From contig JACAAK010000014.1 of NCBI GenBank assembly GCA_025093985.1, positions 124,001 to 188,000 on the forward strand: a stretch of DNA of 64,000 bases, in the 5' to 3' direction. Shown here in pieces: positions 9,923 to 21,500 of the stretch; within the stretch, counting starts at the first letter, position 1; each line of letters begins with the position of its first letter. The position numbers and the translations under genes were made by a program. This stretch comes from Calvatia gigantea (Eukaryota; Basidiomycota; Agaricomycetes; Agaricales; Lycoperdaceae). Below the pieces are notes generated by a model, which was not told the DNA's origin, did not search any database, and saw nothing but the letters and a program-made list of their open reading frames with translations.

Positions 9923-10675
9923 TCATACGTCAGCTGCTTCGGCACAAAGACCACAGCCAATGCATTCCAGGCAAACTAAGAAAGCCAGGGTTAGAGAATA
10001 TGGATGGTTTAAACGCCCCCGAAAAGATGTCACTTACCCAGGCCTCCACAACAAGCACACAAATAGCAGGGGCAGCACAACGGGTTCTCAAAAGAGCCTT
10101 CAGATCACGGAGAGTTAACATTCCACCCCTTTACAACCGCTTTAACAGCAACAGATAGCTCACCTCGACAACACCAAGCGCTGAGCATGATCCCTAGAAT
10201 GACAACTAAGAATAATCCAACGAAGATGATGATTAAATAATCTGTGCACGACTCAGCGCCTGGCAAGGAAGCGACATGAAATACCCAACTACGCACATTT
10301 CCGGTCAATAAATACCCCACCATCGTCCTGTGCATCTCCTGAAGCGCGCTTTACCAGACCTCCCAGGACCGCAGCAGCGCTCCCCGAGGAGCCCGATGCG
10401 CCCCCGGATGTACAGGAGTGGTATGCACAGAATCCCGCGAAGAGCATACCCAACACAAATAGGATACCAAATATCAGGAAAAGGGACTTTCGTCGGGATT
10501 TGTGGCAATTCCTGTGTCCGTTACCGCCTCGTTCGCAGCATTCTCCACCTGCATGGCGACGGCCCCTACATGAACCGGAATCAGTCATGAGTAGGCCGTC
10601 TTTCGAGGAATCCCTGTAGGGGTCCATGCTATCCACCGGGTATTGTTGTGGTTGTTCGGTGACGATACCCTTCAT
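9923..10675 (-). CDS. Small two-TM protein with Cys-rich tail
   Basis: The exons on the minus strand are 10321-10675, 10164-10259, 10038-10097 and 9923-9975; introns are 61, 66 and 62 nt, and the 564 nt give 187 residues. I start at the ATG at 10675 because the longer frame opens only with TTG. The N-terminal 60 residues are hydrophilic with CCERGGNG and basic KSRRKS. TM1 is SLFLIFGILFVLGMLFAG; a Gly/Ser linker contains a dibasic KR; TM2 is DYLIIIFVGLFLVVILGIML. The C-terminal 40 residues are Cys-rich (CCPCYLCACCGGL, CLECIGCGLC). The Cys pairs could bind metal or be palmitoylated. The only donor that keeps the frame at intron 1 is GTGGGG, which is weak. I do not recognise a family with a known function. 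Confidence 0.72.
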
Positions 10676-11076
10676 CGTAGCGTAAAATAAGTCGTAAGGA
10701 AAGCCCAAGGCAAGGGGTGAATGAAGGAGGAATGGATGGAGAGAGATAGAAGCTCTATATATATATCAAAAGCTTCAACGTCTGACGGTGACGTTATGAG
10801 CCTCATGGGACAAGCACTTCTGGCTCCCCAACCTAGCGACGGAGCCAAATGCTGCGGGAATAGTATGTTGCACAGCCTAACTGGAAATAAATGTCCACAA
10901 GAGGTGTATTTCGCCCGTGCAGGACATCGGGTCACTGCCTTCCAAGTTGGCTGTACACACGTGGCTCTAAAAATGTATCACTCGTTGATATCACGAAGCC
11001 TCAAGCCTCCTGTCCAAGTATACACCTATGCCTTCTATGAAGTAATTACGTTGCTGCGCGCTATTAATACTGGGGA
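10676..11076. other. Spacer between two minus-strand genes
   Basis: It contains the promoter side of the 9923-10675 gene, including a TATATATATA-like run at about 10757-10766 on the side upstream of its start. A 129-codon plus-strand open frame crosses it but has no supporting feature. Confidence 0.35.
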
Positions 11077-12374
11077 TCACGTCCTATCCCCCCTAACTAT
11101 TACTGGATAAACACCTGTGCGTTCTGGTGTCAGCCATCTGATATCTAGTGTCACCAGAAGACGAACCTCCAGTAGGCAGAGCTCTCTTTGGACGACCCAA
11201 AACAGACAAAAAAGCGTTGGTCAACCCTCCATGTATCGTACAGCACACGCCTGTCCACCCATATACTTTAGCCTTTAGTTTCGCGCATCTCCCAATGAGG
11301 CCACTCACATGTCACTTCGGGTTCTTCATCAAAAATCCTGTCTAAAACGGACCTCGCACGCGCCACCATAGCTTCCTTGGTTTCTCGAGTGCCAGGGACC
11401 CATAACTGGTCTTCTTCGGAAAACCCATCCTCGATGTGGAAACTGGGAAATTCGGTGCTGATATATGTTCGAGTTCGTCGCTTGTCGTAGGTATATATCC
11501 CATTCTCTTCTCGGCAATTCTCAATAAGGCTCTTCCATGAGTATAAACAGCTGCTTCATCAAGATGTGGACACACCTCTACCACAAGGACAGGTGTTTGC
11601 GCCTGCCCTTGCACAAGCCAATCAAATGCGATACCACAAGTTCTAAGCGCCCGAGTGAGAGGGCTCGTGTAAATTCTGTCTGGCAACGGGATCCCAAAAG
11701 CCGATTCTTTTTCCCATTCGCTTCTGATAGAGAGAGCTTGGTCAACCCCGACCGGAGTTAAGTCAGAATCCGCTATATGGTCATGGATAAGCATCCAAAA
11801 TGGAAGGGTGCTATTGGCGCTGTAGCACTCACGGCCCCAAGTAATATCATCATCACCATCGATTCTTCCCCAATAGCTGTGTATCGGCGTTAGTAAACCA
11901 CTGATCCATGAACGAGTATGTTCGGACTCACCTTCGCCATTTTTGTAACCCATACTTGTCTTTCCCAACATTATCTTCGGGAGCACCGCCTATGAGCATC
12001 CTCATTCACTGTGAAGTCATGGGCAACGTACGGTAGCTCTGACCGTGTCTCCAAAAGAAGAAAAGTTTGAACGACTCTCCCGCCTTTGCGTTGTCGTTCA
12101 GGTCTTTGAGCTTCTGCTTTATATTCACCCATCTATTAGGCGAGTCGTCAATCAGTCCAAAGCGAGATGGTATCTGCTAGAAATTGAGCGATTTCTCTCT
12201 TTTCATTCTTCTGACCATACTGGCTGTTCCTGGGTCGGCGCGTCCTGGACGAAAAGCCCTGGGATTGCCTGGTTACGGAATTACGCCATCAGTACACTCC
12301 CCAATCTGCGAGATGGATCGACTCACTTCGTACCTTCGCTGGCGGACAGGCTCGTTCGCGGAGGATACGATCAT
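11077..12374 (-). pseudogene. Histidine phosphatase (PGM-like) copy A, one-base frameshift
   Basis: Nine minus-strand exons can be placed: 12327-12374, 12221-12268, 12032-12177, 11932-11989, 11833-11876, 11576-11772, 11309-11519, 11167-11250 and 11077-11114. It shows YEAIPGLFVQD, the catalytic RHGQ motif, ITWGPDSDLTPVG, LPDRIYTSPLTRAL, the second catalytic His (TIHGG) and a LPTGG end. This is the branch 1 histidine phosphatase superfamily (fungal PMU1-like), which removes phosphate through a phospho-His intermediate. Exon 3 is 146 nt where copies B and C have 145: an extra A in an A4 run (plus-strand T run at 12118-12121) shifts the frame between RWVNIK and QKLKDL. It is either a pseudogene or an assembly error. 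Corrected length would be 290 residues. Confidence 0.75.
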
Positions 12375-12469
12375 CGCCAGACCCAAGAACCAGTGCGTCA
12401 GGATCGGTCCTTTCGATGATGTAAATCAGATTCTGATGACGTCATATTCTGTATATCACATGTTTATAT

Positions 12470-13912
12470 GTTCATCATAGGCAAAATAAATAAATCTATT
12501 TTCGCTGACATTTGATCACCACAGGAAGAACGCCTGTGCTCGGCTTAACAGTTCAAGGACCAACGATCGAGTTTGCTGCGCACCTGCGGTTGAAAGCTCA
12601 AATGGATGTCGGCCAATAGCTTGCAAGAACCCATTTATAACCCCGCCATGCACAGTAACAGAAATGTCTGCAGAGGTTAGTACGGAAGCACAGGAAGTAC
12701 CATTATGAAAACCACGTACAGGTTGGAGACGCGTCCTTCTCAAAAATATAATCCAACACCTGTCGAGCGCGATCGGCAACTTCGCTCTTGGTTTCTCTGA
12801 TTTTAGGGTCCCAAAGCTTATCTCCCTCTTCAAAACCTTCCCCAAATTCGTAATCTGGGAATCGCTCATGGATATACGAACACGTCCTGCGTTTACCACA
12901 AGTACGTATCCCGTTTTGTGCGCGACAGTTCTGAGCGGAGCATTAGGCAAACACCAGGAACCAAGTACCAGTATGCGACTTACCTCCAGGATGACGACAG
13001 TCCGTTTATCCTCGACATCACCCAAGACCATCCCCTCAAATGTGATCTGGAGGGTATGCATCGCCCTGGTCAAAGGGCTCGAATACAATCGATCAGGCAG
13101 CGTAATCCTGAATGGCAGCTCGGCCTCCCATCCACGCTTAGCTTCCATCGCTTGATTGATTCCAATCGGTGTGAGTTCCGGATCGGCTAATTCCCATTAG
13201 AGTTCATTGAACCATGAAGCGGCCGTACCCAAAGACGATAAAGGAAGGGAAAACTCACGTCCCCAAGTGATTTCGTCGTCGCCGTTCTTCCGGCTCATTT
13301 CTCTGCGACCCACAGCTCGCCTGTTATTGTTTGACAAGCAGCAGGACTCAAAAACGCACTCTCTCCAACGTTTCATTCCGTACTTGGTCTCTGCGACGTC
13401 GTCTCTGAGCAGTCATATCACCCGCCCGGTGAGCCTCTCGAGCCCCAGTGAGCATGAATTTAAATGGACTCACGCCATCCTTCTCCATGCCTCGCAAAGA
13501 AAAACACTTTCACTTCCGCATTTTGTTCCCGGAACTTTTTGTTCAGCGCAACTATCTTTTCCCGGAACGTGTCCCACCTCTCCGGCGATTTGTCCAGCAA
13601 CCCCATCCTTGGAGCAACCTGCATAACAGACCCATCCATATCAGCATGTCACCCATAACCTCGACTTTCAGGTGCAGTGGCCTGGGTACCACATTTACAG
13701 TCGGACGTCAAAAATCACAAATACTTACTGCCGGCTCGGTCAACGATCTGTGATCCTCTCTGTCATGCACAAAGAAACCCGGAACAACCTATACGGATGA
13801 CATTCAATCACAGAGGTTCTTGATCCTAGATGTAGGCGAGAGGGCGGGGTGGTACGCACCTCGTAGTGGTAAGTGGGCATGAGTTTTGGGGTAACCACTG
13901 GCACGGTCCTGT
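12470..13912 (-). repeat. Segmental duplication unit 1 (contains copy B)
   Basis: It aligns collinearly with 16465-17918 across exons, introns and short flanks. Sequence identity is high in coding exons and slightly lower in introns. Both copies keep the same orientation, as expected for a tandem duplication later separated by the 13.9-16.5 kb spacer. Confidence 0.8.
12496..13880 (-). CDS. Histidine phosphatase (PGM-like) copy B
   Basis: Nine exons join without a stop: 13860-13880, 13729-13788, 13474-13618, 13360-13402, 13259-13302, 12984-13186, 12720-12930, 12584-12667 and 12496-12533 (849 nt, 282 residues). The short first exon encodes MPTYHYE. Then follow VVPGFFVHD, the nucleophile motif RHGEGW, GPDPELTPIG, LYSSPLTRAMHT and the second His in TVHGG. 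These are the hallmarks of branch 1 histidine phosphatases (phosphoglycerate mutase fold); this fungal clade is related to yeast PMU1, and the substrate is unknown. No signal peptide is visible, so it is probably cytosolic. Exon sizes match copy C almost exactly; the two lie about 4 kb apart in the same orientation and are highly similar, introns included. Confidence 0.82.
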
Positions 13913-16485
13913 AAGGATGGAATGCGGGTTGTGCGTAAAATACGGCATTCAGCATTCTCTCCTTCATACTTTAATCTCCGCACTGCCTCATGGTTTAGAG
14001 TGCTTGGGTAGCTCCCTGTACTCAATAAACCTTAGCCACCTATGAGAGGGATGTCTCACCCCGATTCCGGCCGTTTCAGGATGCTTTTCGAATAGTCTCT
14101 CGCTTGTCGTATGCCCCACTGGCGTTGTTCTTGTGCACACACACTCTCTATCCCTCTCTCTCACTCATCATGTACTCGTAAGGGCACCGCCCTTACCTGA
14201 GTGGAGTCAGTCCATACACACCTATTCCAGCTTAGGGTCGCACGCATCTTATGGGCTCGCATCAACACAAGCTGGGCTCTCGATGTTGACACTAGAATCT
14301 CTGCACCCCACACGAGTGTGAAATCAATGTGGAGACTGCAGGCCGGTTGCCCTCGGAACGACACCCGACCGGCGTCTCACACTAAACCTGTGGGTCCTCC
14401 GACGATTCCGTCACTGGCGTCGTATACGTCACTCCCATTTTTCAACAACCCGTAGCCTATCCGTTCGCGCCTCGTCCAGTATACGATGTAGTCCATTCGG
14501 ACTGCCATACTAACGTGAGTTTCAGACTTGTCCTCATTCTACAAAAATTTCACTGCACCCGTCCTTCGTACAAGCGCCTCACATAAGCTCAACACTTGAC
14601 ACTTTTCGAAAAATTTATCCATTCTCTACTCTTGCCTCTCGTACAGAATCACCTCTAGCACATGACAGAATCAGTGAGGGAAAATATTGTTACAGACTCA
14701 AAATCAGCATTGAGAAATGAGCCTAAAAGTTCCTTATATAGTAAAATTTCGCATTAGTGAGTGGATTTTTGGGACCATCGGTGATTGGTACCGAGCCTGA
14801 TTGGTTTGCGGTGTATAGACACTGTAGATAACCGTAGGATACCAAACTTTGCTAGAGTATAAGTACAGTTGACCCAGTACTGGGTCAACACCTAGTAATC
14901 AACATGCAGTTTGGCCCTCTCTTTCTCTCTCAGTTTCTAAGTCGCAAACCTCCTCCTCTTTCTCGTTTCCTCGTTGTCTCTCGCGCTCGCTCCGAAATCT
15001 CTCGCTCAGCTCTCTTTCCTTCGACAACATTGCCAACGTCACCACTCTTGCCCCTCGGCCGTCGTTGGTCCCCGGACTCTGTCTCTACGACCTGTTTTTG
15101 AGGTCATCGTTTCTGCCCTCGTCTTCCTCGTGCTTCTTGTCTCTGTCTCTTTTGGATCTCGGCTCGAAGCTCGAAGCCTCGTGACAAAGCCTCGTGACTG
15201 AGGGACGCAGTCACACCCGATGTATGTTCGTCGAACCGCCGCCCCACCGAGTGGCGTACATTGAGGAACGGACTGAACGGCTTAGGATTAGGAGGGAGGC
15301 TGCCCTTCTGGCATCTCGTACACGTGCTGTGGTGAATTCTGGGGGCACGGCTCTTTTTTTGGGGGAGGCGGGGTGACCTGCTGACACCAGACAACTCTTA
15401 GTTTTACGTGATTTATGGGTTCTCGGGCCGTCTTTTCGGTTTCGGGTTGAAAGGACAACTTTAGTACCTGCGTGTGTTCTTACGTAGGGGCGGACTGCCA
15501 CGTGCGCCGCCTTTAATTGATGATTTAACAAAAAAAAAAACCGCCGCCCCACCTCAGGACCCCCGAAAACCCCTGGGGATCCCTGAGTCCGGATAAGAAG
15601 ATGAGGACCTCTGAAGAACCCTGTGTTATTTTGCGGATAAAACTTAAGAACTTTTGGCGGGAACCCTAGCACAATTTCCGGATAAAAATTTCGGTTTGTG
15701 GGGCAACCTGGGGGAACCCTGAACATACCGGATAAGTTTTCTCTATGTGGGCGGTCCGAGTTTCAGGGGCCTTCTGCGGTGGGCGCGTTAGCGCCCGAAT
15801 TGGCCCGAACCCTCAGGTGAGGTCCGGCTAAAAATTGGAGGGTCCGGGGACCTTAATTTTTTCCGGGATAAAAACCTCAACATTTTTCGAAAATTGGTCG
15901 CGGATAAAAATCTCAAAACTCGGATCAGGGATCCATAGGGGTTTTCGGGGGTCCTCCCATCTCTTCACCAATATCCCTGCCCCTGGGTTGTCCCTATAGG
16001 GCCTGACTTGAATTTCGGGATGGGAGGCACGGGACCGTGGACGTGTTGTTAGTTGCATCATACCCATAAGGAAACCTGGGTGCTTTTAGTGGAGGCCCTC
16101 ATTGGACGTGGTGGAAATCCTAATGCCTCAACCACTTTCCTCCATCGCGCCGCGTCGCACCTTCACTGTCCCTTTCCTTTTATTCACCAAACTGCCTTGC
16201 GACCTTGCAGTACCCCTGGGTATAACATGAATATGATTTTTTTTCGTGTTTCCATACCCACTACTGTTCTCCGCTGCGCTCAGTGTGTCTTAAGAGAAAT
16301 TGACAGTGACTTGTAACCGCTGCTGTTACAACCCCCTGAGCCTCCTCTTGCTTCGCAGAGTCGGGATGCCCGTTCAATTAAAGTACAATGGTAGGTTAAG
16401 GTGGTCCACCTGCGTCCGACATGAACACCACTTCCGCAATTCGTTAAATTGTTGTTTGATGTATGTTCGTTATAGCAAAAAAAAA
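13881..16485. other. 2.6-kb spacer between phosphatase copies B and C
   Basis: No complete gene is recognised. Homology to the copy C upstream region stops near 13912. A perfect 22-bp palindrome lies at 14868-14889. An open frame at 15194-15376 has a protein-like look (RRTAAPP/EPPPHRVAYIEER) but no family. An A10 run is at 15531-15540. The stretch 15630-15915 has several GGATAAA words in GC-rich context. Some of this may be an old transposon, but no terminal repeats were found. Confidence 0.4.
14868..14889. repeat. Perfect 22-bp palindrome
   Basis: The sequence reads GTTGACCCAGT followed by its exact reverse complement. It is followed by an open frame starting at 14904. It could be a dimeric factor binding site, a hairpin or a chance feature; no second copy was noticed in the window. 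Confidence 0.8.
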
Positions 16486-17918
16486 TTAAATCCGTTTCCG
16501 CTGACATTTGATCACCACAGGAAGAATGCCTGCACTCGGCTTATTAACGCCAAGGACCAACGATTGAGTTAGCTGCGCACCTCCGGTCGAAAGTCCAAAT
16601 GGGCATCGGCCAATGGCTTGCAGGAACCCGTTTATAATCCCATTATGTGCTGTAACAGAAATGTCTGCAGAGGTTGGTATTAGTATGGGAAGTATCGTTA
16701 CAAAAATCACTTACAGGTTGAAGATGTGTCCCTCTCAAAAATATAATCCAACACCTGTCGAGCGCGATCGGCAACTTCGCTCTTGGTTTCTCTGGTTTCC
16801 GGGTCCCAAAGCTTATCTCCCTCTTCAAAACCTTCTTCAAACTCGTAATCTGGGAATCGCTCATGAATATACGAACGCGTCCTACGCTTATCGCAGGTGT
16901 GTATTCCATTTTCTTCGCGACAATTCTGAGCGGAGCGTTAGAAAAATACCAGGAACCAAGTACCAGTATGCGACTTACCTCCAGGATGACGACGGTCCGT
17001 TTATCCTCGACATCACCCAAGACCATCCCCTCAAACGTGATCTGGAGGGTATGCATCGCCCTCGTCAAGGGACTCGAATACAATCGATCAGGCAGCGTAA
17101 TCCTGAATGGCAGCTCGGCCTCCCATCCACGCTTAGCTTCCATCGCTTGATTAATTCCAATCGGTGTGAGTTCCGGATCCGCTAATTCCCATTAGAGTTC
17201 ATTGAACCATGAAGCGGCCGTACCCAAAGACCATAAAGGAAGGGAAAACTCACGTCCCCAAGTGATTTCGTCGTCGCCGTTCTTCCGGCTCATTTCTCTG
17301 CGACCCACAGCTCACCTGTTATTGTTTGACAAGCAGCAGGACCAAAGAAAACGCACTCTCTCCAACGTTTCGTTCCGTACTTGGCCTCTGCGACGTTGTC
17401 TGTGAGCAGTCATATCAAACCACATAGTGAGCCTCTCGAATCCCAATAACAAGCATGAATCGCAATGGGACTCACGCCACCCTTGTCCATGCCTCGCAAA
17501 GAAAAACACTTTCACTTCCGCATCCTGTTCTCGTAATTCCTCATTCAGCGCGGCGATCTTTTCCCGGAACGTATCCCACCTCTCCGGCGATTCGTCCAGC
17601 AACCCCATCCTTGGAGGAACCTGCACAAAAGACCGGTCCAAACACATTAGCACATTATTCGTGAATACTTGAATTTCAGGGAGAACAGCCCGGGTACCAC
17701 GTTCACAGTCGGACGTCAAAGATCACGAATACTTACCGCCGGCTCAGTCAACGATCTGTGATCCTCTATGTCATGCACAAAGAAACCTGGAACAGCCTAT
17801 CCGGATGACATTCGATCACGAGGGTTTTCAATCCTAGATGCAGACGAGAGGGCAAGGTGGAACGCACCTCGTAGTGGTAAGTGGGCATGAGTTCTGGGGT
17901 AACCAACTGGCACGGTCC
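16465..17918 (-). repeat. Segmental duplication unit 2 (contains copy C)
   Basis: This is the partner of 12470-13912. Homology ends abruptly upstream, after GGCACGGTCC, and fades downstream in an A-rich stretch beyond the stop codon. Copy A at 11077-12374 shares the exon layout but is much more diverged, so it reflects an older duplication. Confidence 0.8.
16486..17888 (-). CDS. Histidine phosphatase (PGM-like) copy C
   Basis: Nine exons: 17868-17888, 17737-17796, 17476-17620, 17357-17399, 17254-17297, 16979-17181, 16715-16925, 16581-16664 and 16486-16529 (855 nt, 284 residues). All junctions are GT-AG and all phases agree. The protein has MPTYHYE, AVPGFFVHD, the catalytic RHGQGWHNVAEAKYG, GPDPELTPIG, LYSSPLTRAMHT, KLWDPETRETK and the second His in TAHNG, ending ILPVVIKCQRKRI. 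It differs from copy B at sites next to both catalytic His (RHGQ versus RHGE; HNG versus HGG), so activity or substrate choice may have shifted. Same fold and family as copy B; the true substrate is not predictable. Confidence 0.85.
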
Positions 17919-18514
17919 ACGCTCCAATTTATGTTCGGGAAACGTGACATACTTAACATATCAAGGTCCAAGATGGTCGTGTAGATACCAACTACCGCAC
18001 ACGTGAATTGATTGTTTGCTGCGTATGTCATTCAGACACCACGCCCTTGGCAACGCCGATCCCTAAAGGGTATATCGCTTCAGGAGTGCTCAAATTAATA
18101 TGAAAAGAAATTCGATAGGAGACAGAATGTCGTCCTGCAATATCTATCAACTACCAGTTATTAATGCTACTCGCAAAACACACGAGGGATCGGAGGCTGA
18201 TGATATTTATTGGTACACTATGAGGACAAAGAGATAGAGGCATGGCATAGACGAGAGAAACACGGAGAGTTTCAAATAGAAAATGATGAGAGAGAACGGG
18301 GGCATCACGAAAATGAACAGGTATCAAGATTGTCGGCATTATACAGCATGCAAACTCCACTTCCACCAGCAAAACGGGGGACGGGGGGGAGGAAAAAGGG
18401 AGGGGGGGAAAGGGGGGGGGGAACAGGTAGTGGTACTAAACACAAACAAGAGTCAATGGCCCATCCAGGACCAACCGTTAAAAAAATTAAAACCGATCGG
18501 CCGCACTCTCACCT
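17889..18514. other. Spacer and 3' region of the histidine kinase gene
   Basis: It contains a strongly purine-rich tract at 18374-18423, with G runs of up to ten, lying about 90 bases past the kinase stop codon. In the kinase transcript this would be a C/U-rich 3' UTR segment. No coding sequence is recognised. Confidence 0.5.
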
Positions 18515-21500
18515 TCACGAATAATGTGGCAGATTCGCAATCGCAGGCGCACGGCGAAGGAGGAAATGGCCCTTCCCAGCGCGATCGCCAGCGAGTTTGT
18601 TGATGGCATTGAGGAGATCTCCTCGTCGTAGCGGTTCTGTTTCAACGTACCAAATCAGCAATGTACACGGATCACAAAAGGGGGGAGTGTACGCACTGGT
18701 AATATGGTCATCCATGCCTGCCTGCAAACACCTCTCACGATCACCTATCATCGCATGTGCTGTAAGCGCAATGATAGGGGTTGGTGCCAGGCTTCGGTGC
18801 ATCTCGTTCGACCTAATCAATTCGGTCGCCTCCATACCACCCATAAACGGCATCGACACATCCATCTACGCGCAGCAATCAGCCAACCAGCACCTAACCC
18901 GATAGGGAACAACGCCTAAAACTCACAAGAATGATATCGAAAGGCTTTCCCTGGGCAACTCTCGCCTTGAAGGCATCCACGGCCAAACTTCCATTCTCCG
19001 CAATCTCCACTGTATGTCCGTACTTCTCAAGAATCTTGACTGCCAATTTCTGATTGACGAGGTTGTCTTCTGCAAGGAGGATATCAAATGTGACGTCATT
19101 TGGCGCTGAGACGGGCGAGACGGTGTTGGATTCGAGTGCGGTTATAAGAGCGGATGCGAGGTCTTGTGCTGTAACGGGCGTTGTGACTTGTGATGAGATG
19201 CTGTTGTCGAGGCACCATTTGACTATTACAGAAAGTTTGTTGTCAGATTACACTGGGTGGTGGTGGAGGTGGTGGGAACAGTGCAGGACATACGGTTCAA
19301 ACGAGGCATCTTGGGTGCGAGGAGTACAATCGGAATATACCTCAAATGCTCCAACTCCCGCACACTCTCAGTCTATAACAATACCATTCAGAAAAGGCAC
19401 CACACGAAAATAGTCAGTAACACCCACCGTACTCAAGGTATCAACCACGATCGTATCCACATGCCCACACTTTTCCTTATCCACGACCTCGCTCACCGAA
19501 TGCACAACATGTGGCTTCAACCCAAGTTCCTTCATCCTGTCCTCGACGTTCGTCGTATCTCTCAACGTATCCACAAACAGAATCGTTCTCTTTGAGAAGG
19601 ACCCCATCTTGGCCAAAGTAGCGTCCATTGTCGAATGTGAGATTTGCGAAGAGATCGTAAAGAAGAACTTGGATCCTTTTTGGACTTCGGATTCGACCCA
19701 CATGTTGCCCTGCATGAGATTCACGAGCCGTTTCGAGATGGACAGTCCCAAGCCCGTTCCACCGTATTCCTGCGACGATGGCGGTAAGTAAGATCCAAAG
19801 ACAAGAAAAAAAAGAGAAACGCACTCGAGTCGTAGACCCATCAGCTTGACAGAACGTATCAAAGATCATCGACAACTTATCCTTCGCGATTCCAATACCA
19901 GTATCCATCACCGCAAACTCAACCGTGACCATCTGGTCATCCAAGCTCAACAATCGACAGCTCAACGCGACGTGCCCCTTCCTCGTGATTTTGCTCGGCG
20001 TAAACTTGATCGCATTCCCAACGAGATTCGTGATGACCTGTCTGAGACGCAACGAGTCGCCAATAAGTTGATCCGGGATATCAGCTTCGATTTCGTATGT
20101 CAAGTCGAGGTTGTTCTGCGACGCGCGCACGACGAGGGTCTTGAGAATTCCAAAGACGGTTTGACGGAGTGAGTACGTGACGGCTTCCATCGTCATCCTT
20201 CCAGCCTCAACTGCGAACCACGAGTACGCAGGTGAGCATAACGTATCAAACACGAAAACGAAAAGAAACCACCACCCACTCTTCGAAATATCCAAAATAT
20301 CATCAATGATCAACAACAAACTCCTCGCCAAACTATGCACCAACAGCAAACTCTCCCTCTGCGACCTATTCAAATCACTATCCAACGTCAACTCCGTCAT
20401 GCCAATAATACCATTCATCGGTGTCCTGATCTCATGCGACATGTTCGCCAAAAATTCTGACTTGGACCTGTTCGCCAATTCGGCTGCCTCCCTCGCAGCG
20501 GTGTTCTTTTGTATCGAGTCACGGAGGTTGAAGACCATTTGGTTGATCTGAGTTTTGAGAGAGTCCATTTCGCCAGAAGCCTCGACGGTGATGAAGCGTG
20601 TAAAGTCGCCGTCCATAGCCGCTGCTGAAATCTGCGCGAACCCGCGCACTTGAGTCGTCAAATTACCCGCCATCGTGTTCACGCTCAACCTAAAAAAAGA
20701 ACCCCAAGTAAGTTTAGTGGGTGGAGTAGAAAAGAACTCCTTCACTCACGTAATCTCCTGCCAAATCCCCTGCACATTCCCCACCTCGGCCTGCACACCC
20801 AATTTCCCCTCCGTCCCAACCTCCCTCGCAACCTTCTTCACCTCCGCCGCAAAAATCGCCAACTGATCAATCATATCATTAATCGTATTCACCAAATTCA
20901 ACATCTCCCCCGAAACCGACACCCCCCTAATCTTCTGCGTCAAATCACCCCTCGCGACAGCCGTAGTCGCAACTGCAATGGTCCTAACCTGCAGAGTCAA
21001 ATTATTCGCCATAACATTCACATTGTCCGTCAAATCTTTCCATGTCCCTCCAACACCCGTTACACGCGCTTGACCGCCCAGTCGTCCCTCCGTTCCTACC
21101 TCCCTCGCGACTCTCGTGACTTCATCAGCGAACACACTCAAACTCTCCGTCATCCCATTCACAGTCTCCTTCAACTCCAAAATCTCACCTCTCACATCCA
21201 CCTCGATCTTCTTCGTCAAATCACCCCCTGCAACAGCCTTGGTGACTTGCGCAATCGAGCGAACCTGGTTCGTCAAATTCATCGCCATCAAATTGACATT
21301 ATCCGTGAGAACCTTCCACATCCCCTGTACATCGGGTACGAACGCCTGTCCACCCAATATACCCTCCGTACCGACTTCGAGAGAAACGCGCGTGACTTCG
21401 TTTGCGAGTGTAGATAATTGCGCGACCATGGAGTTGACTGTGAGTTTAAGGTCGAGCATTTCGCCTTGGACGTCGACGTTGACTTGTTTGCTTAGGTCTC

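Noticed and set aside
10721..11110. 129-codon plus-strand ORF
   Set aside because: No domain, no splice support, and it overlaps the 3' end of phosphatase copy A on the other strand.
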